Assembly: GCF_000719555.1 (NCBI RefSeq)
Contig: NZ_JOGX01000002.1
Span: forward strand, 124,001 to 188,000
DNA length: 64,000 bases
Origin: Streptomyces sp. NRRL F-5727
GTDB taxonomy: Bacteria > Actinomycetota > Actinomycetes > Streptomycetales > Streptomycetaceae
Direction of reading: 5' to 3'
Shown here: positions 35,209 to 44,100 of the stretch, one piece after another
How the letters are laid out: every line of letters starts with the position of its first letter
How positions within the stretch are numbered: position 1 is the first letter of the stretch
The notes under the pieces: generated by a model
What the model saw: the letters and a program-made list of their open reading frames with translations, nothing else
What the model was told of the DNA's origin: nothing
Database searches by the model: none
Position numbers and translations under genes: made by a program

Positions 35209-35253
35209 ATTCACGGACGTGGACACGCTAGGGAGGGGCCGAGGGGTCGTCAA
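35209..35253 (-). promoter_or_regulatory. promoter and operator of the uronate dehydrogenase-like gene
   Basis: On the minus strand, TTGACG (35253-35248), a 17-bp spacer and TAGCGT (35230-35225). Next to the start point lies ATTCA-CGGACG-TGGAC (35209-35224), a two-mismatch copy of the GTTCA-N6-TGAAC dyad found in the partner promoter and at 47.1 kb. Confidence 0.65.
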
Positions 35254-35280
35254 GGCGCTGTGCGGCCAGGTGCGTTCCTC

Positions 35281-35341
35281 TTGACCGGGTCGGCGGGGCG
35301 GGCTAGCGTGCCAGCGTCGTTCATGGATGTGAACGACGCTG
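35281..35341 (+). promoter_or_regulatory. promoter and operator of the unknown TIM-barrel-like gene
   Basis: TTGACC (35281-35286), a 17-bp spacer, then TAGCGT (35304-35309), the same -10 as the divergent promoter. A 12-bp inverted repeat (CAGCGTCGTTCA and its complement, 35312-35323 and 35330-35341, 6-nt spacer) spans the predicted start point; its core is GTTCA-TGGATG-TGAAC. Confidence 0.75.
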
Positions 35342-35370
35342 ATCCTGTGCCGCGTACTCCGGGAGCGCCC

Positions 35371-36522
35371 GTGACCACCCCCGCCCGTCCCCGCGCGGGA
35401 GCCTTCCTCTACCCCTGGGACGTCGACGGCGACCCCGCCGCCCCCGCGCTCCTCGCCGGGCTCGGCGTCCACCAGGTCACCCTCGCCGCGGCCTACCACT
35501 CCACCCGGGCGCTCGCCCCCCGCCACCCGGCCCGCCGGGTCGTCACCGCCGAACACGCCGCCGTGCTCTATCCGCCGGACCCGGCCCGCTGGGCCGGCCG
35601 CCGGCTCGCCCCGTACCCGGCGGGCGACTGGGCCCCCGGCGACGCCTGGGCGCGCGCCGCCGAAGCCCTCGGCTCCACCGGCCTCGCCGTGCACAGCTGG
35701 GTCGTCCTCGCCCACAACTCCCGCCTCGGCGCCGAGCATCCGGACACGTCCGTGGTCAACGCCCACGGCGACCGCTACCCCTGGGCCCCCTGCGTCGCCC
35801 ACCCCGAGGTCCGCGCCCTGCTCGTGGACCTCGCCGCGGAGGCCGCCGTCCGCCCCGGCGCGGCCGGCACCGAGCTGGAGTCCTGCGGCTGGTACGGCTA
35901 CGCCCATCTGCACGCCCACGACAAGACCGGCGGCGTCCCGCTCGACGACCGTGCCCGGCTGCTGCTCTCGCTCTGCTTCTGCCCCCACTGCCGGCAGGGG
36001 TACGCGGACGGGGGCGCCGACCCCGACGCGCTGGCCGCGGCCGTCCGCGCCGCCCTCGCCCCCGTCTGGGCCGGCACCGGGCCCGCCGGGGAGCTCGGCG
36101 ACCTCGCCGCGCCCGTCCTCGACTGGCGCGCCCGGACCGCCCGCGCCCTCCAGGAGGCGGCCGTCGCCGCCGTCCGGGCCGCCGCCCCGCCCGGCTTCCG
36201 CGTCCTGCTGCACGCCGACCCGGACCCGTACGCCTGCGGCGCCGACGCCGGCACCGACCCCGCGCACATCCTCGGCCTCGCCGACGGCGTGGTCGCCCGC
36301 CCCGGCCGGCTCGGCCCCTTCGCCGCCCACCTGCCGGCCGGCTCCACCCTCGCCGCCAACCTCTCCGTCGTCAGCGGCATGGGCGGCGCCCCCGCCCGGC
36401 TCGCCGAGGACGCAGGGCGCGCCCTCGCCGACGGCGCCACCGAACTCCGGCTCTACCACGCGGGCCTGGCCTCCGACGCCGACCTGTCGGCGGTCCGCAC
36501 CGCCCTGGCGCGGCTCGGCTAG
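35371..36522 (+). CDS. uncharacterised TIM-barrel-like protein in a uronate-linked operon
   Basis: A 383-aa cytosolic protein that I cannot assign. The N terminus AGAFLYPWDVDGDPAAP and LGVHQVTLAAAYHSTRAL (residues 8-45) read like strand/helix 1 of a barrel. Conserved-looking blocks are VHSWVVLAHNSRLG (near 110), ELESCGWYGYAHLHAHDKTG (near 170, His- and Tyr-rich), LLLSLCFCPHCRQGY (near 200, a CxCxxC set) and GFRVLLHADPDPYACG (near 275). The layout resembles glycoside-hydrolase-like barrels. GTG 35371 has GGGAG upstream. It shares operator elements with the divergent uronate dehydrogenase, so a role in uronide use is inferred. Confidence 0.85.
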   Translation: MTTPARPRAGAFLYPWDVDGDPAAPALLAGLGVHQVTLAAAYHSTRALAPRHPARRVVTAEHAAVLYPPDPARWAGRRLAPYPAGDWAPGDAWARAAEALGSTGLAVHSWVVLAHNSRLGAEHPDTSVVNAHGDRYPWAPCVAHPEVRALLVDLAAEAAVRPGAAGTELESCGWYGYAHLHAHDKTGGVPLDDRARLLLSLCFCPHCRQGYADGGADPDALAAAVRAALAPVWAGTGPAGELGDLAAPVLDWRARTARALQEAAVAAVRAAAPPGFRVLLHADPDPYACGADAGTDPAHILGLADGVVARPGRLGPFAAHLPAGSTLAANLSVVSGMGGAPARLAEDAGRALADGATELRLYHAGLASDADLSAVRTALARLG

Positions 36523-37724
36523 CCGACCAGGCGCCCGTCCCTGGCCACCACCCGGCCCGCCCGGACCACCAGGTCCCGGCGCGGCAGGTCCACCACGACC
36601 TGCGGCAGGCACTCGCCCTCGACCAGCATGAAGTCGGCCGGGGAGCCCGGGCGCAGGTCGGCGGCGGGCAGGCCCATCAGCGCCGCCCCGCCGTGGGCGG
36701 CGATCCCGAAGCACGCCTCCAGCTCCTCGTCGAGCCGGGCGTCCAGGGCCCAGCCGGCCAGCCAGGCGCGGTGCAGCATGTCGGCGTCGCCGTACGGGCT
36801 CCAGCTGTCGCGGACGCCGTCCGAACCGAGGCCGACCGTCACCCCGCGCTCGGCCAGCCGCCGGAACGGCAGCACCGTGGTCTCGCCGAGGGCGACCGTG
36901 GTCAGCGCCACCCCGGACCCCGCCAGCAGGTCGGCCGTCTCGTCCAGCTCCCGGCCTGCCAGGCCCGCGACGGCGAAGGCGTGCGCCACCGCCACCCTGC
37001 CGTGCAGGCCGGCCGCCCGGGTGCGGGCGGCGATGTCCCGGATCACCGCGAGGCCCGGCTCGCCCCGGTCGTGCAGGTGGATGTCGAGGCCCAGGCCGTG
37101 CTTCTCGGCCAGCCCGAAGACCAGCCCCAGCTGGTCGCCCTCCCCGCCGCCGGAGGCGTCGAAGCCGGTCGGGTCGATGCCGCCCAGATGGCTGACCAGA
37201 CCGCTCGCCGCCGCCTCCGCCAGCAGCTCCGCCGCCCCCGGCTCGCGGACCACGCCGTGCTGCGGGAAGGCGACCAGCTCGACGTCGACGATCCCGGCCA
37301 GCCGGGCGGCGGCCTCCGCGACGCCCTCGATTCCGGCCAGGCCGAAGGCGGGCGCCACGTCCGCGTGGGCCCGCATCGCGCGGGTGCCCCGGGCCGCCGC
37401 GTGGGACATCAGGCGCAGCGCCCGCTCGCCCACCGGGGTGGGCAGCGCGCGGGCCAGCTCGACGTCCCCGGCGACGTGGTCGGCGATGCCCGTGGCGGGG
37501 CGGCGGCGGTGCCAGGGCTCGCCCCAGGAGGTCTTGTCCGGGTGGATGTGCGCGTCGACCAGGGTCGGCAGGGCGAGGCGCCCGCCGCCGTCGACCCGCT
37601 CCACGGCCACGCCCTCGGGGAGCTCCGCGACGAGCACCCCGTCGACGGCGATCAGGTCGCCGGCGGGCCCGCCGAGGGGCCGTACGTCGTGGAAGAGGGT
37701 CGCGGTGCGGGGCGTGGGGCTCAC
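36519..37724 (-). CDS. cytosine deaminase-like amidohydrolase
   Basis: A 401-aa metal-dependent amidohydrolase of the CodA-like branch. Metal motif DAHIHPDKT is near residue 58, MRAHADVAPAFG near 115, LDIHLHDRGEPGLAV near 210, AVAHAF near 245 and the catalytic Asp in VGLGSDGVRDSWSPYGDADML near 305. The C terminus has a short beta sandwich (GSPADFMLVEGE). Substrate cannot be fixed; cytosine, related heterocycles or other cyclic amides are possible. It starts at GTG 37724 with AAGGAG 8 nt upstream, and a TGGTATACCA palindrome lies 34 nt further up. Confidence 0.86.
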   Translation of the reverse strand: MSPTPRTATLFHDVRPLGGPAGDLIAVDGVLVAELPEGVAVERVDGGGRLALPTLVDAHIHPDKTSWGEPWHRRRPATGIADHVAGDVELARALPTPVGERALRLMSHAAARGTRAMRAHADVAPAFGLAGIEGVAEAAARLAGIVDVELVAFPQHGVVREPGAAELLAEAAASGLVSHLGGIDPTGFDASGGGEGDQLGLVFGLAEKHGLGLDIHLHDRGEPGLAVIRDIAARTRAAGLHGRVAVAHAFAVAGLAGRELDETADLLAGSGVALTTVALGETTVLPFRRLAERGVTVGLGSDGVRDSWSPYGDADMLHRAWLAGWALDARLDEELEACFGIAAHGGAALMGLPAADLRPGSPADFMLVEGECLPQVVVDLPRRDLVVRAGRVVARDGRLVG

Positions 37725-37757
37725 GGAGCTCTCCTTCGGAGTCTGACGGAACCCTTT

Positions 37758-37767
37758 TGGTATACCA
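37758..37767. promoter_or_regulatory. TGGTATACCA palindrome upstream of the deaminase-like gene
   Basis: A perfect 10-bp TGGTATACCA palindrome in an A/T-rich patch, 34 nt before the GTG of the amidohydrolase. Such sites are typical of GntR-family (FadR/VanR type) operators; the TATACC also reads as a -10 on the minus strand. Confidence 0.45.
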
Positions 37768-37793
37768 TGTGGGCCGGTGGTCGAGGCCCGCCG

Positions 37794-40571
37794 TCACCAG
37801 GCCAGCTTCTCCAGGGTGTCCAGGTCGAGGGCCGGCGCCGGACCCCCGGCCTCGGGAGCGCCGTCCCCGCCGTCCGGCCCCACCCGCAGCTCCGCCCAGA
37901 TCGTCTTCCCGCGCCGCCCGTACCGGGTCCCCCAGCGCTCCGCGAACCGCGCCACCAGATACAGGCCCCGCCCGCCCTCGTCGGTCTCGGCCGCGTGCCG
38001 CAGATGCGGCGAGGTGCTGCTGCCGTCCGACACCTCGCACACCAGCCGCCGGTCGTACAGCAGCCGCACCCGCACCGGGTCCGCCCCGTACCGCACCGCG
38101 TTGGTGACCAGCTCGCTCAGGATCAGCTCCACCGCGAAGACCGCCTCGTCGAGCCCCCACTCGCCGAGCTTGGCCGCCGCCGCGTTCCGCACCGGCGACA
38201 CCGCCGCCGGGTCCCGCGCCACCTCCCACTCGGCGATCCGGTCGGCCGGCAGCCGCCGGGTCCGCGCCACCAGCAGCGCGATGTCGTCCCGGGGCGCCGG
38301 CGACAGCAGGCTCGCCAGGACGTCCGCGCAGATCTGCTCCGGGCTCCGCTCCGGGCGCTCCAGCGTCCTGCGCAGCAGCCGCAGCCCCGTCCCCACGTCC
38401 CGCCCGTGGTCCTCCAGGAGCCCGTCCGTGAACAGCACCAGCGTGCTGCCCTCCGGCAGCCGCAGCTCCGTCGACTCGAACGGCACGTCACCGAGCCCCA
38501 GCCCCAGCGGCAGCCCCGGCTGCAGCGGCGGGAACTCCACCCGCCCGTCCGCGTGGACCACCGCGGGCCCCGGATGCCCGGCGCTCGCCACCGTGCACAC
38601 CCCGGACGCCGGATCGTAGATCGCGTACAGGCAGGTCGCGCCGGTGATGGACTCCTCCGGCCGCCCCCGGCCGCCGTCGCCCGGCGCGGCCGCCGGCTCC
38701 GCCTCCTCGTCGATCCGCCCGGTGAGCTCGTCCAGATGCCCCAGGATCTCGTCCGGCGGCACGTCCAGCGTCGAGAAGTTGTGCACCGCCGTCCGCAGCC
38801 GCCCCATCGTCGCCGCCGCGTGCAGCCCGTGCCCCACCACGTCGCCCACCACCAGCGCCACCCGCGCCCCCGGCAGCGGGATCACGTCGAACCAGTCGCC
38901 GCCGACCCCCGCCTTCGCCGGCAGATAGCGGTACGCCACCTCCACCGCGTCCTGCTCGGGCAGCACCCGGGGCAGCAGGCTCCGCTGGAGCGTCACCGCC
39001 ATCGCGTGCTCCCGGGTGAACCGGCGGGCGTTGTCGATCGCCACCGCCGCCCGCGCCGCCAGCTCCTCCGCGAACTCCAGGTCCTCCTCCCCGAACGGCT
39101 CCGGCGTGTCCGCCCGCCAGAAGTTCGCCATCCCCAGCACCACGCCCCGGGCGAGCAGCGGCACCGTGAGCAGCGAGTGCATCCCGTACGCCAGCGCCCG
39201 CGCGGCCCCCTCCGGGTCCTGCGCCCGCCAGCCCTCCGCCGCCGCCAGCTCCTCCTGGACCACCGCGTGTCCGCCGGCCAGCGCCGTCGACATCGGCGTG
39301 CTCGGCACGTGGAAGCGGATCATCTCGCCGACCGGCTGGAGCGGCTGCTCCGCCCGCACCCCGGTCAGCGCCGTCCGCCGCATCTCCGCCAGCGTGGCGT
39401 CCTGCGGCGGCTCCTCGCCCCGCAGCACCGGTTCCAGCAGCTCCACCGTCGCGAAGTCGGCGAACCGCGGCACCGCCACCTCCGCCAGCTCCTCCGCCGT
39501 CCGGACCACCTCCAGGGTCGTCCCGATCCGCACCCCCGCCTCGTACAGCAGCTGGAGCCGGCCCCGCGCCACCGCCGCCCGCCCGGAGAGCGCGGCCAGC
39601 TCGGTGGTGTCCCGCATCGTCATCACGCTGCCCGAGCCGGGGCCGTCCGGGACGGTCGGCCGCACGCTCACCGCGAGGAGCCGGTCGCCCGCCCGGTGCA
39701 CCTCGTCCGTCGCGGTCCGTCCGGACTCCAGGAGCTCGACCGTCCGGGGATCGAGCCCCAGCTCCCCGACCGGCCGCCGCTCGGCGTCCGCCGGCAGCGC
39801 CAGCAGCCGCCGCGCCTCGTCGTTGGCGAGCAGCAGCCGCCGGTCCGCGCCGACGATCAGCACCCCCTCGCGGACCGCGTGCAGCACCGCCTCGTGGTGC
39901 TCCTTCATCCGGGTCATCTCGGCCGGGCCCAGGCCGTGCGTCTGCCGCCGCAGCCGCCGCGACACCAGCGCCGCCCCGCCGACCGCGAGCAGCAGCGCCC
40001 CGCCGCCCGCGGCGAGCAGCACCACGAGCCGGCCCTGCACCACCTCGCTGATCGACTGCACCTCGATGCCGCTCGTCACCATGCCGACGATCCGGCCCTC
40101 GTCGTCCACCACCGGCACCACGGCCCGGACCGCGTCGTTCGGCGCCCCGTGGAAGGTCTCGGTGTACGACTCGCCGTCCACCACCGCCCGGGACAGGTCC
40201 CCGGTCGCCTTCTGGCCGATCAGCCGGCGCTCCGCGTCCGTGTACCGGGTCCCGTCCAGGGCCAGCACCGCGACGAAGTCCACCCCGGTCGCCACCCGGG
40301 TCTGCTCCGCCCGCGCCTGGAGCGCGGCCGTCGGGTCCGGCGCGGCCAGCGCCTCGTCCACGCCGGGCGCCTTCGCGAACGCCTCCGCCACCGCGAGCGA
40401 CCGCACCCGGGCGTCCCGCAGCACGTCCTGCCGGGCCTGCTGGAAGGTGACGAGCACGGCCGCCACGATCAGCAGGAGCGCGATCATCGCCTCCAGGGCG
40501 AGGACCTGTCCGGCCAGGCTCCGCAGCCCGGAGCCCCGCCCAGACGCCGGCCTGTCCCGCCGGGCCGTCAT
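37794..40571 (-). CDS. Cache-PAS-GAF-SpoIIE phosphatase with C-terminal HATPase
   Basis: A 925-aa membrane signalling protein: TM1 (27-43), an extracytoplasmic CitA/DcuS-like Cache domain (45-178, ending IVGMVTSGIEVQSISEVV), TM2 (181-203), PAS (about 225-330, opened by GPAEMTRMKEHHEAVLHAVREG), GAF (about 345-520), PP2C/SpoIIE (about 545-770: GGDWFDVIPLPG, VVGDVVGHGLHAAATMGRLR, LFTDGLLE), and an anti-sigma-type HATPase (about 790-905: LILSELVTNAVRYG, EGGRGLYLVARFAERWG). It probably dephosphorylates an anti-sigma-factor antagonist in response to an external ligand. Its ATG overlaps the stop of the upstream phosphatase gene (ATGA). Confidence 0.92.
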   Translation of the reverse strand: MTARRDRPASGRGSGLRSLAGQVLALEAMIALLLIVAAVLVTFQQARQDVLRDARVRSLAVAEAFAKAPGVDEALAAPDPTAALQARAEQTRVATGVDFVAVLALDGTRYTDAERRLIGQKATGDLSRAVVDGESYTETFHGAPNDAVRAVVPVVDDEGRIVGMVTSGIEVQSISEVVQGRLVVLLAAGGGALLLAVGGAALVSRRLRRQTHGLGPAEMTRMKEHHEAVLHAVREGVLIVGADRRLLLANDEARRLLALPADAERRPVGELGLDPRTVELLESGRTATDEVHRAGDRLLAVSVRPTVPDGPGSGSVMTMRDTTELAALSGRAAVARGRLQLLYEAGVRIGTTLEVVRTAEELAEVAVPRFADFATVELLEPVLRGEEPPQDATLAEMRRTALTGVRAEQPLQPVGEMIRFHVPSTPMSTALAGGHAVVQEELAAAEGWRAQDPEGAARALAYGMHSLLTVPLLARGVVLGMANFWRADTPEPFGEEDLEFAEELAARAAVAIDNARRFTREHAMAVTLQRSLLPRVLPEQDAVEVAYRYLPAKAGVGGDWFDVIPLPGARVALVVGDVVGHGLHAAATMGRLRTAVHNFSTLDVPPDEILGHLDELTGRIDEEAEPAAAPGDGGRGRPEESITGATCLYAIYDPASGVCTVASAGHPGPAVVHADGRVEFPPLQPGLPLGLGLGDVPFESTELRLPEGSTLVLFTDGLLEDHGRDVGTGLRLLRRTLERPERSPEQICADVLASLLSPAPRDDIALLVARTRRLPADRIAEWEVARDPAAVSPVRNAAAAKLGEWGLDEAVFAVELILSELVTNAVRYGADPVRVRLLYDRRLVCEVSDGSSTSPHLRHAAETDEGGRGLYLVARFAERWGTRYGRRGKTIWAELRVGPDGGDGAPEAGGPAPALDLDTLEKLAW

Positions 40572-42733
40572 CCCGTGCTCCGGGCGATCAGCAGGGCCAC
40601 GTCGTCCGGGGCGCCGGGGCGGCGCAGCTCCCGCAGCAGCAGGTCGCAGCTCTCCTCCAGGGACAGTTCCCGGGTGGCCTCGACGAGGGCGACGAGCAGC
40701 GCGAGGCGCTCGTCGATGGCGGTGTCCCGGGTCTCGATCAGCCCGTCGGTGTAGAGCACCAGCCGGTCGCCGGGCAGGAAGGGCACCCGTGCGGTGCGGA
40801 AGGTGCCGCCGCCGACGCCGAGCGGCAGCCCGGGGGAGACGCCGACCAGCTCGGCCGGGCCGTCCGCCGGGAGCCGCACCGGCGGCAGATGGCCGGCGTT
40901 GGCGATCCGGCAGCGGCCCCTGCGGGGCTCGTACACCGCGAAGAGGCAGGTGGCGATGGAGTGCTCCAGACCGACGGTGATCCGGTCCAGGTGCCGCAGC
41001 ACCTGGGCGGGGGAGAGGTCCAGGTCGGCGAAGGCGCGGGTGGCGGTCCGCAGCCGCCCCATGGTCGCCGCCGCGTCGATGCCGCTGCCCATCACGTCCC
41101 CCACCACCAGGGCCGTCTTCTCGTCGGGCAGCGCGATCACGTCGTACCAGTCGCCGCCGACCTCGATGGACTCCTGGGCGGGCTGGTAGCGGGCGGCCGC
41201 CTCCAGGCCGGGGCGCTCGGGCGGGTCGCCGGGCAGCAGACTGCGCTGGAGGGTCACCGCCGAGTTCCGCATGCTCTGGTACCAGCGGGCGTTGTCGATG
41301 CTCACCGCCGCCCGGGCGGCCAGCTCCTGGGCGAGCAGCACGTCGTCGGCGTCGAAGGGGAGCGGGTTGTGCCGGTCCCGCTTGAGGTCGAGGGCGCCCA
41401 GCACCTCGCCGCGCGCGATCAGCGGCACCGCCAGGTACGAGTGCACCCCGGCCCGTTCGAGAAGCAGGGCCGCCTCGGGGCCGCGCGCGATCCGCGGCAG
41501 GTCCGCCGGCCCGACCCGGGCCACCAGGACCGGCCGCCCGGTGTGCACGCACCGGGTCACCAGCCGGTCGGCGCCGTACAGCGCGACCGAACCGGGCGGG
41601 TCGGCCGCCGGCAGCGCCTCCGTCTCGTGCCCGGCCTTCACCGCGAGCGCCCGGAAGAGCGCCGGGCCCCGCTCGGGGGCGTCCGGCCGGCGCAGCGCGA
41701 GCACCGAGTCCAGGACGTCGACGGCCGCCACGTCGGCGAGCGCGGGCACCACCACCGACGCCAGCTCGTCGGCGGTCCGCTCGACCTCCAGGGTGGTGCC
41801 GACCCGGGCCGAGGCGTCCGCGATCAGCGCGAGCCGCCGCCGGGACCGGTCGGCCGCCCCGTCCGCCCGGTACCGCTCGGTGACGTCGACCACCCAGGCC
41901 GCCACCCCGAGGACCCGGCCCCCGGCCGCCTCCAGCCGGTAGAACGACACCGACCAGGCGTGTTCGCCGCCGCCCGGGTCGGACGGGGTGGGGCCCAGCG
42001 CCTGCACGTCGAGGAGCGGCGTCCCTGTCTCCAGCACCCGCCGGGCCGCCTCCTCCAGCGGCGCCGCGTCCACGAGCGGCAGCACCTCGGAGGGGCGCCG
42101 GCCCAGGTGCCGGTCGGCCGGCACCCCGTTGAACCGTTCGAGCGCCGGGTTGACCAGGGCGTACCGCAGCTCGGTGTCGAGGACCGCGAGGCCGATCGGG
42201 GACTGGTCGACCAGCCGGTCGGAGAGGGCCAGCTCGGTCTCCACCCGGGCGACGGCGGTCCGGTCGGCGCAGATGCCGAGCGCGTACAGGTCGCCCAGGT
42301 CGTCGGTGAGCCGCATGTTGCGGAACTCGACCTCGCGGGTCGATCCGTCCTTGTGCCGTACGGGGAAGGTGCCCGCCCAGGTCGTCCCGCGGCTCAGCAC
42401 CTCGCCGAAGAGCCGCATCGCCTCGGCCCGGTGCTCCTCGCCGACGATCAGCCGGGCCACGTACCGGCCGAGGGCCTCGTCGGCCGGGTAGCCGAAGAGC
42501 ACCTCCGCCTGCGGGCTCCACAGCACGATCCGGCCGGCCGAGTCCACCACCACGGCGGCCACCCCGAGCACGTCGAGCAGCCCCCGCGCGTCGAAGGACG
42601 TCCCGGGCACCGGCCCACCGGGCGGTCCGGCCGCGCCGCCACCGCCCGGACCCGGACCTCCGGGGCCGCGGGGCACGCCACCGCGACCCTCCTCCGTCCC
42701 CGTGCCCGTCTCCGGGAAGGAACCGGCCGTCAC
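40568..42733 (-). CDS. PAS-PAS-GAF-SpoIIE phosphatase
   Basis: A 721-aa cytosolic serine phosphatase. A Gly/Pro-rich N terminus (10-45) precedes PAS1 (about 46-160, VVVDSAGRIVLWSPQAEVLFGY), PAS2 (about 165-285, GLAVLDTELRYALVNPALERFNG), GAF (about 300-475) and SpoIIE/PP2C (about 490-718: GGDWYDVIALPDEKTALVVGDVMG, GRLRTATRAFADLD, LVLYTDGLIETRD). Metal-binding Asp residues are in place. It starts at GTG 42733 and its stop overlaps the second phosphatase, so the pair is co-translated. Partners (anti-sigma antagonists) are not encoded here. Confidence 0.92.
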   Translation of the reverse strand: MTAGSFPETGTGTEEGRGGVPRGPGGPGPGGGGAAGPPGGPVPGTSFDARGLLDVLGVAAVVVDSAGRIVLWSPQAEVLFGYPADEALGRYVARLIVGEEHRAEAMRLFGEVLSRGTTWAGTFPVRHKDGSTREVEFRNMRLTDDLGDLYALGICADRTAVARVETELALSDRLVDQSPIGLAVLDTELRYALVNPALERFNGVPADRHLGRRPSEVLPLVDAAPLEEAARRVLETGTPLLDVQALGPTPSDPGGGEHAWSVSFYRLEAAGGRVLGVAAWVVDVTERYRADGAADRSRRRLALIADASARVGTTLEVERTADELASVVVPALADVAAVDVLDSVLALRRPDAPERGPALFRALAVKAGHETEALPAADPPGSVALYGADRLVTRCVHTGRPVLVARVGPADLPRIARGPEAALLLERAGVHSYLAVPLIARGEVLGALDLKRDRHNPLPFDADDVLLAQELAARAAVSIDNARWYQSMRNSAVTLQRSLLPGDPPERPGLEAAARYQPAQESIEVGGDWYDVIALPDEKTALVVGDVMGSGIDAAATMGRLRTATRAFADLDLSPAQVLRHLDRITVGLEHSIATCLFAVYEPRRGRCRIANAGHLPPVRLPADGPAELVGVSPGLPLGVGGGTFRTARVPFLPGDRLVLYTDGLIETRDTAIDERLALLVALVEATRELSLEESCDLLLRELRRPGAPDDVALLIARSTG

Positions 42734-42826
42734 CCTGCCCTCCTCCCGCCGAGCCCGCCGCCCCTTCCATGCTCCCCGGCCCCTCGCGGCGACGCACCAC
42801 GAAGGGGTCCGACCAGGAGCCGGGCG

Positions 42827-44017
42827 CTACGGGGACCCGGCGGCGGCCCCGGCACGCGCGCGTGCAGGGGCGCCGGCCGCCGTGACCGCCGCCCAGGCCA
42901 GGCCCGCCACCGCGAGCGCCGGCAGCAGCAGTCGCACGTCCACCGCCGTGACCAGGGCCGCGCCCAGGGCCAGGGCCACCGCGTTCGGCACGAAGAGGAG
43001 CGTGTTCGCGGTCGCCGCGAGCCGTCCCGCCGCCTCCGCCGGGGCCTCCTTCTGCACCCCCGTCATCGCCGCCACCAGCACCCACGGCAGGCCCACCCCG
43101 ATCACCGCGCTCGCGGCCGGCGCCGTCGCGTCGAAGGGCAGCGCCCGCAGGCCGGCCGCCGCCGCGAAGAGCGCGAGCCCGACGGCGGCGAGCAGCCGTT
43201 CCGGCACCCGGCGGAGCAGCGGCCCGGTGGTCAGGCCCGCGAGGACCGAACCGGCGCCCTGCACCGCGTACAGCACCCCGGCGTACGCGGGCGGCCGGCC
43301 GAGCCCCTGGTCCACCACCGCGTACACCGCCGCCCCGTTCACCCCGGCGAGCAGCATCGTGAACGCCCCGGTCGCGACCAGCGGGCGCAGCACCGGCGAG
43401 GCGGCGAGCAGCCGGACGCCCTCGGCGGTCTCCCGCCGCCAGGCGCCCCGGTCACGGGCGGCGGCGGGCGCGGGCCGCTCCTCCCGGACCCGCATCGCGG
43501 CGAAGGCGGCGGCGGCCAGGGCGAAGGTCGCCGCGTCCAGGAGGGCGACGGGACCGCCCCCGTACCGGGCGAACAGGCCCGCCGCGACCAGCGGGGCGAC
43601 CAGTTTCGTCGACTCGTTCGCCGTCATCCGCCAGCCGTTGACCGAGCCGAGCCGCTCCTTGCCGACGCCGGTCGCGAGCAGCGCCTGCTCGGCCGCGTCG
43701 TGGACGGCGCCCTGCGTCCCGTACAGCACGAGGACGGCGAAGAGCAGCCACACCCGGTCGGCGGAGGTCACCCAGAGCAGCAGCGGGAGGACGGCGGCCA
43801 TCGCGAGGTCGAGGGCGATCAGCAGCGGTCGGCGGCGCACCCGGTCCGCGAGCGTGCCGAGCAGCGGCCCGAGCAGGGCCGGGGCCCAGAGGGCGAAGGC
43901 GGTGAGGGCCGCGAGACCGTCCGAACCCGTCAGCGACTTGACCCAGATCCCGGAGACCAGCCACATCGCCGTCGTCCCGAACCCGGACACGACCACACCT
44001 GTCAGATACCAGCGCAT
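42827..44017 (-). CDS. MFS transporter
   Basis: A major facilitator superfamily permease (396 aa, about 12 helices). The helix 2-3 loop motif reads GTLADRVRRRPLLIALDL (near residue 57), and the family-typical GTQGAVHDAAEQALLATGVGKERLGSVNG (as GAVHDAAEQALLA and LGSVNGWRM) is near 105-130. It resembles the MFS_3/enterobactin-exporter-like (EntS) group of actinobacterial efflux pumps. The substrate is unknown. The start is ATG 44017. It lies alone between the phosphatases and a small membrane protein, all on the minus strand. Confidence 0.9.
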   Translation of the reverse strand: MRWYLTGVVVSGFGTTAMWLVSGIWVKSLTGSDGLAALTAFALWAPALLGPLLGTLADRVRRRPLLIALDLAMAAVLPLLLWVTSADRVWLLFAVLVLYGTQGAVHDAAEQALLATGVGKERLGSVNGWRMTANESTKLVAPLVAAGLFARYGGGPVALLDAATFALAAAAFAAMRVREERPAPAAARDRGAWRRETAEGVRLLAASPVLRPLVATGAFTMLLAGVNGAAVYAVVDQGLGRPPAYAGVLYAVQGAGSVLAGLTTGPLLRRVPERLLAAVGLALFAAAAGLRALPFDATAPAASAVIGVGLPWVLVAAMTGVQKEAPAEAAGRLAATANTLLFVPNAVALALGAALVTAVDVRLLLPALAVAGLAWAAVTAAGAPARARAGAAAGSP

Positions 44018-44100
44018 GGACGGAGCGTGGCGTCTGAGGTGGCCCCGGGGGATCGGGCAGCTGCCCTATTCGGGGCGCCCCGGTCCGGACGCGGGGTGCC

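Noticed and set aside
36693..40754. A 1353-codon open frame on the plus strand opposite the deaminase-like and SpoIIE genes
   Set aside because: Arg/Pro/His-rich shadow of well-supported minus-strand genes; no recognisable domain or ribosome site.
37794..43085. One 1763-residue protein covering both phosphatases
   Set aside because: Its upstream part reads the first phosphatase gene in the wrong frame; the true genes overlap by ATGA at 40568-40571.
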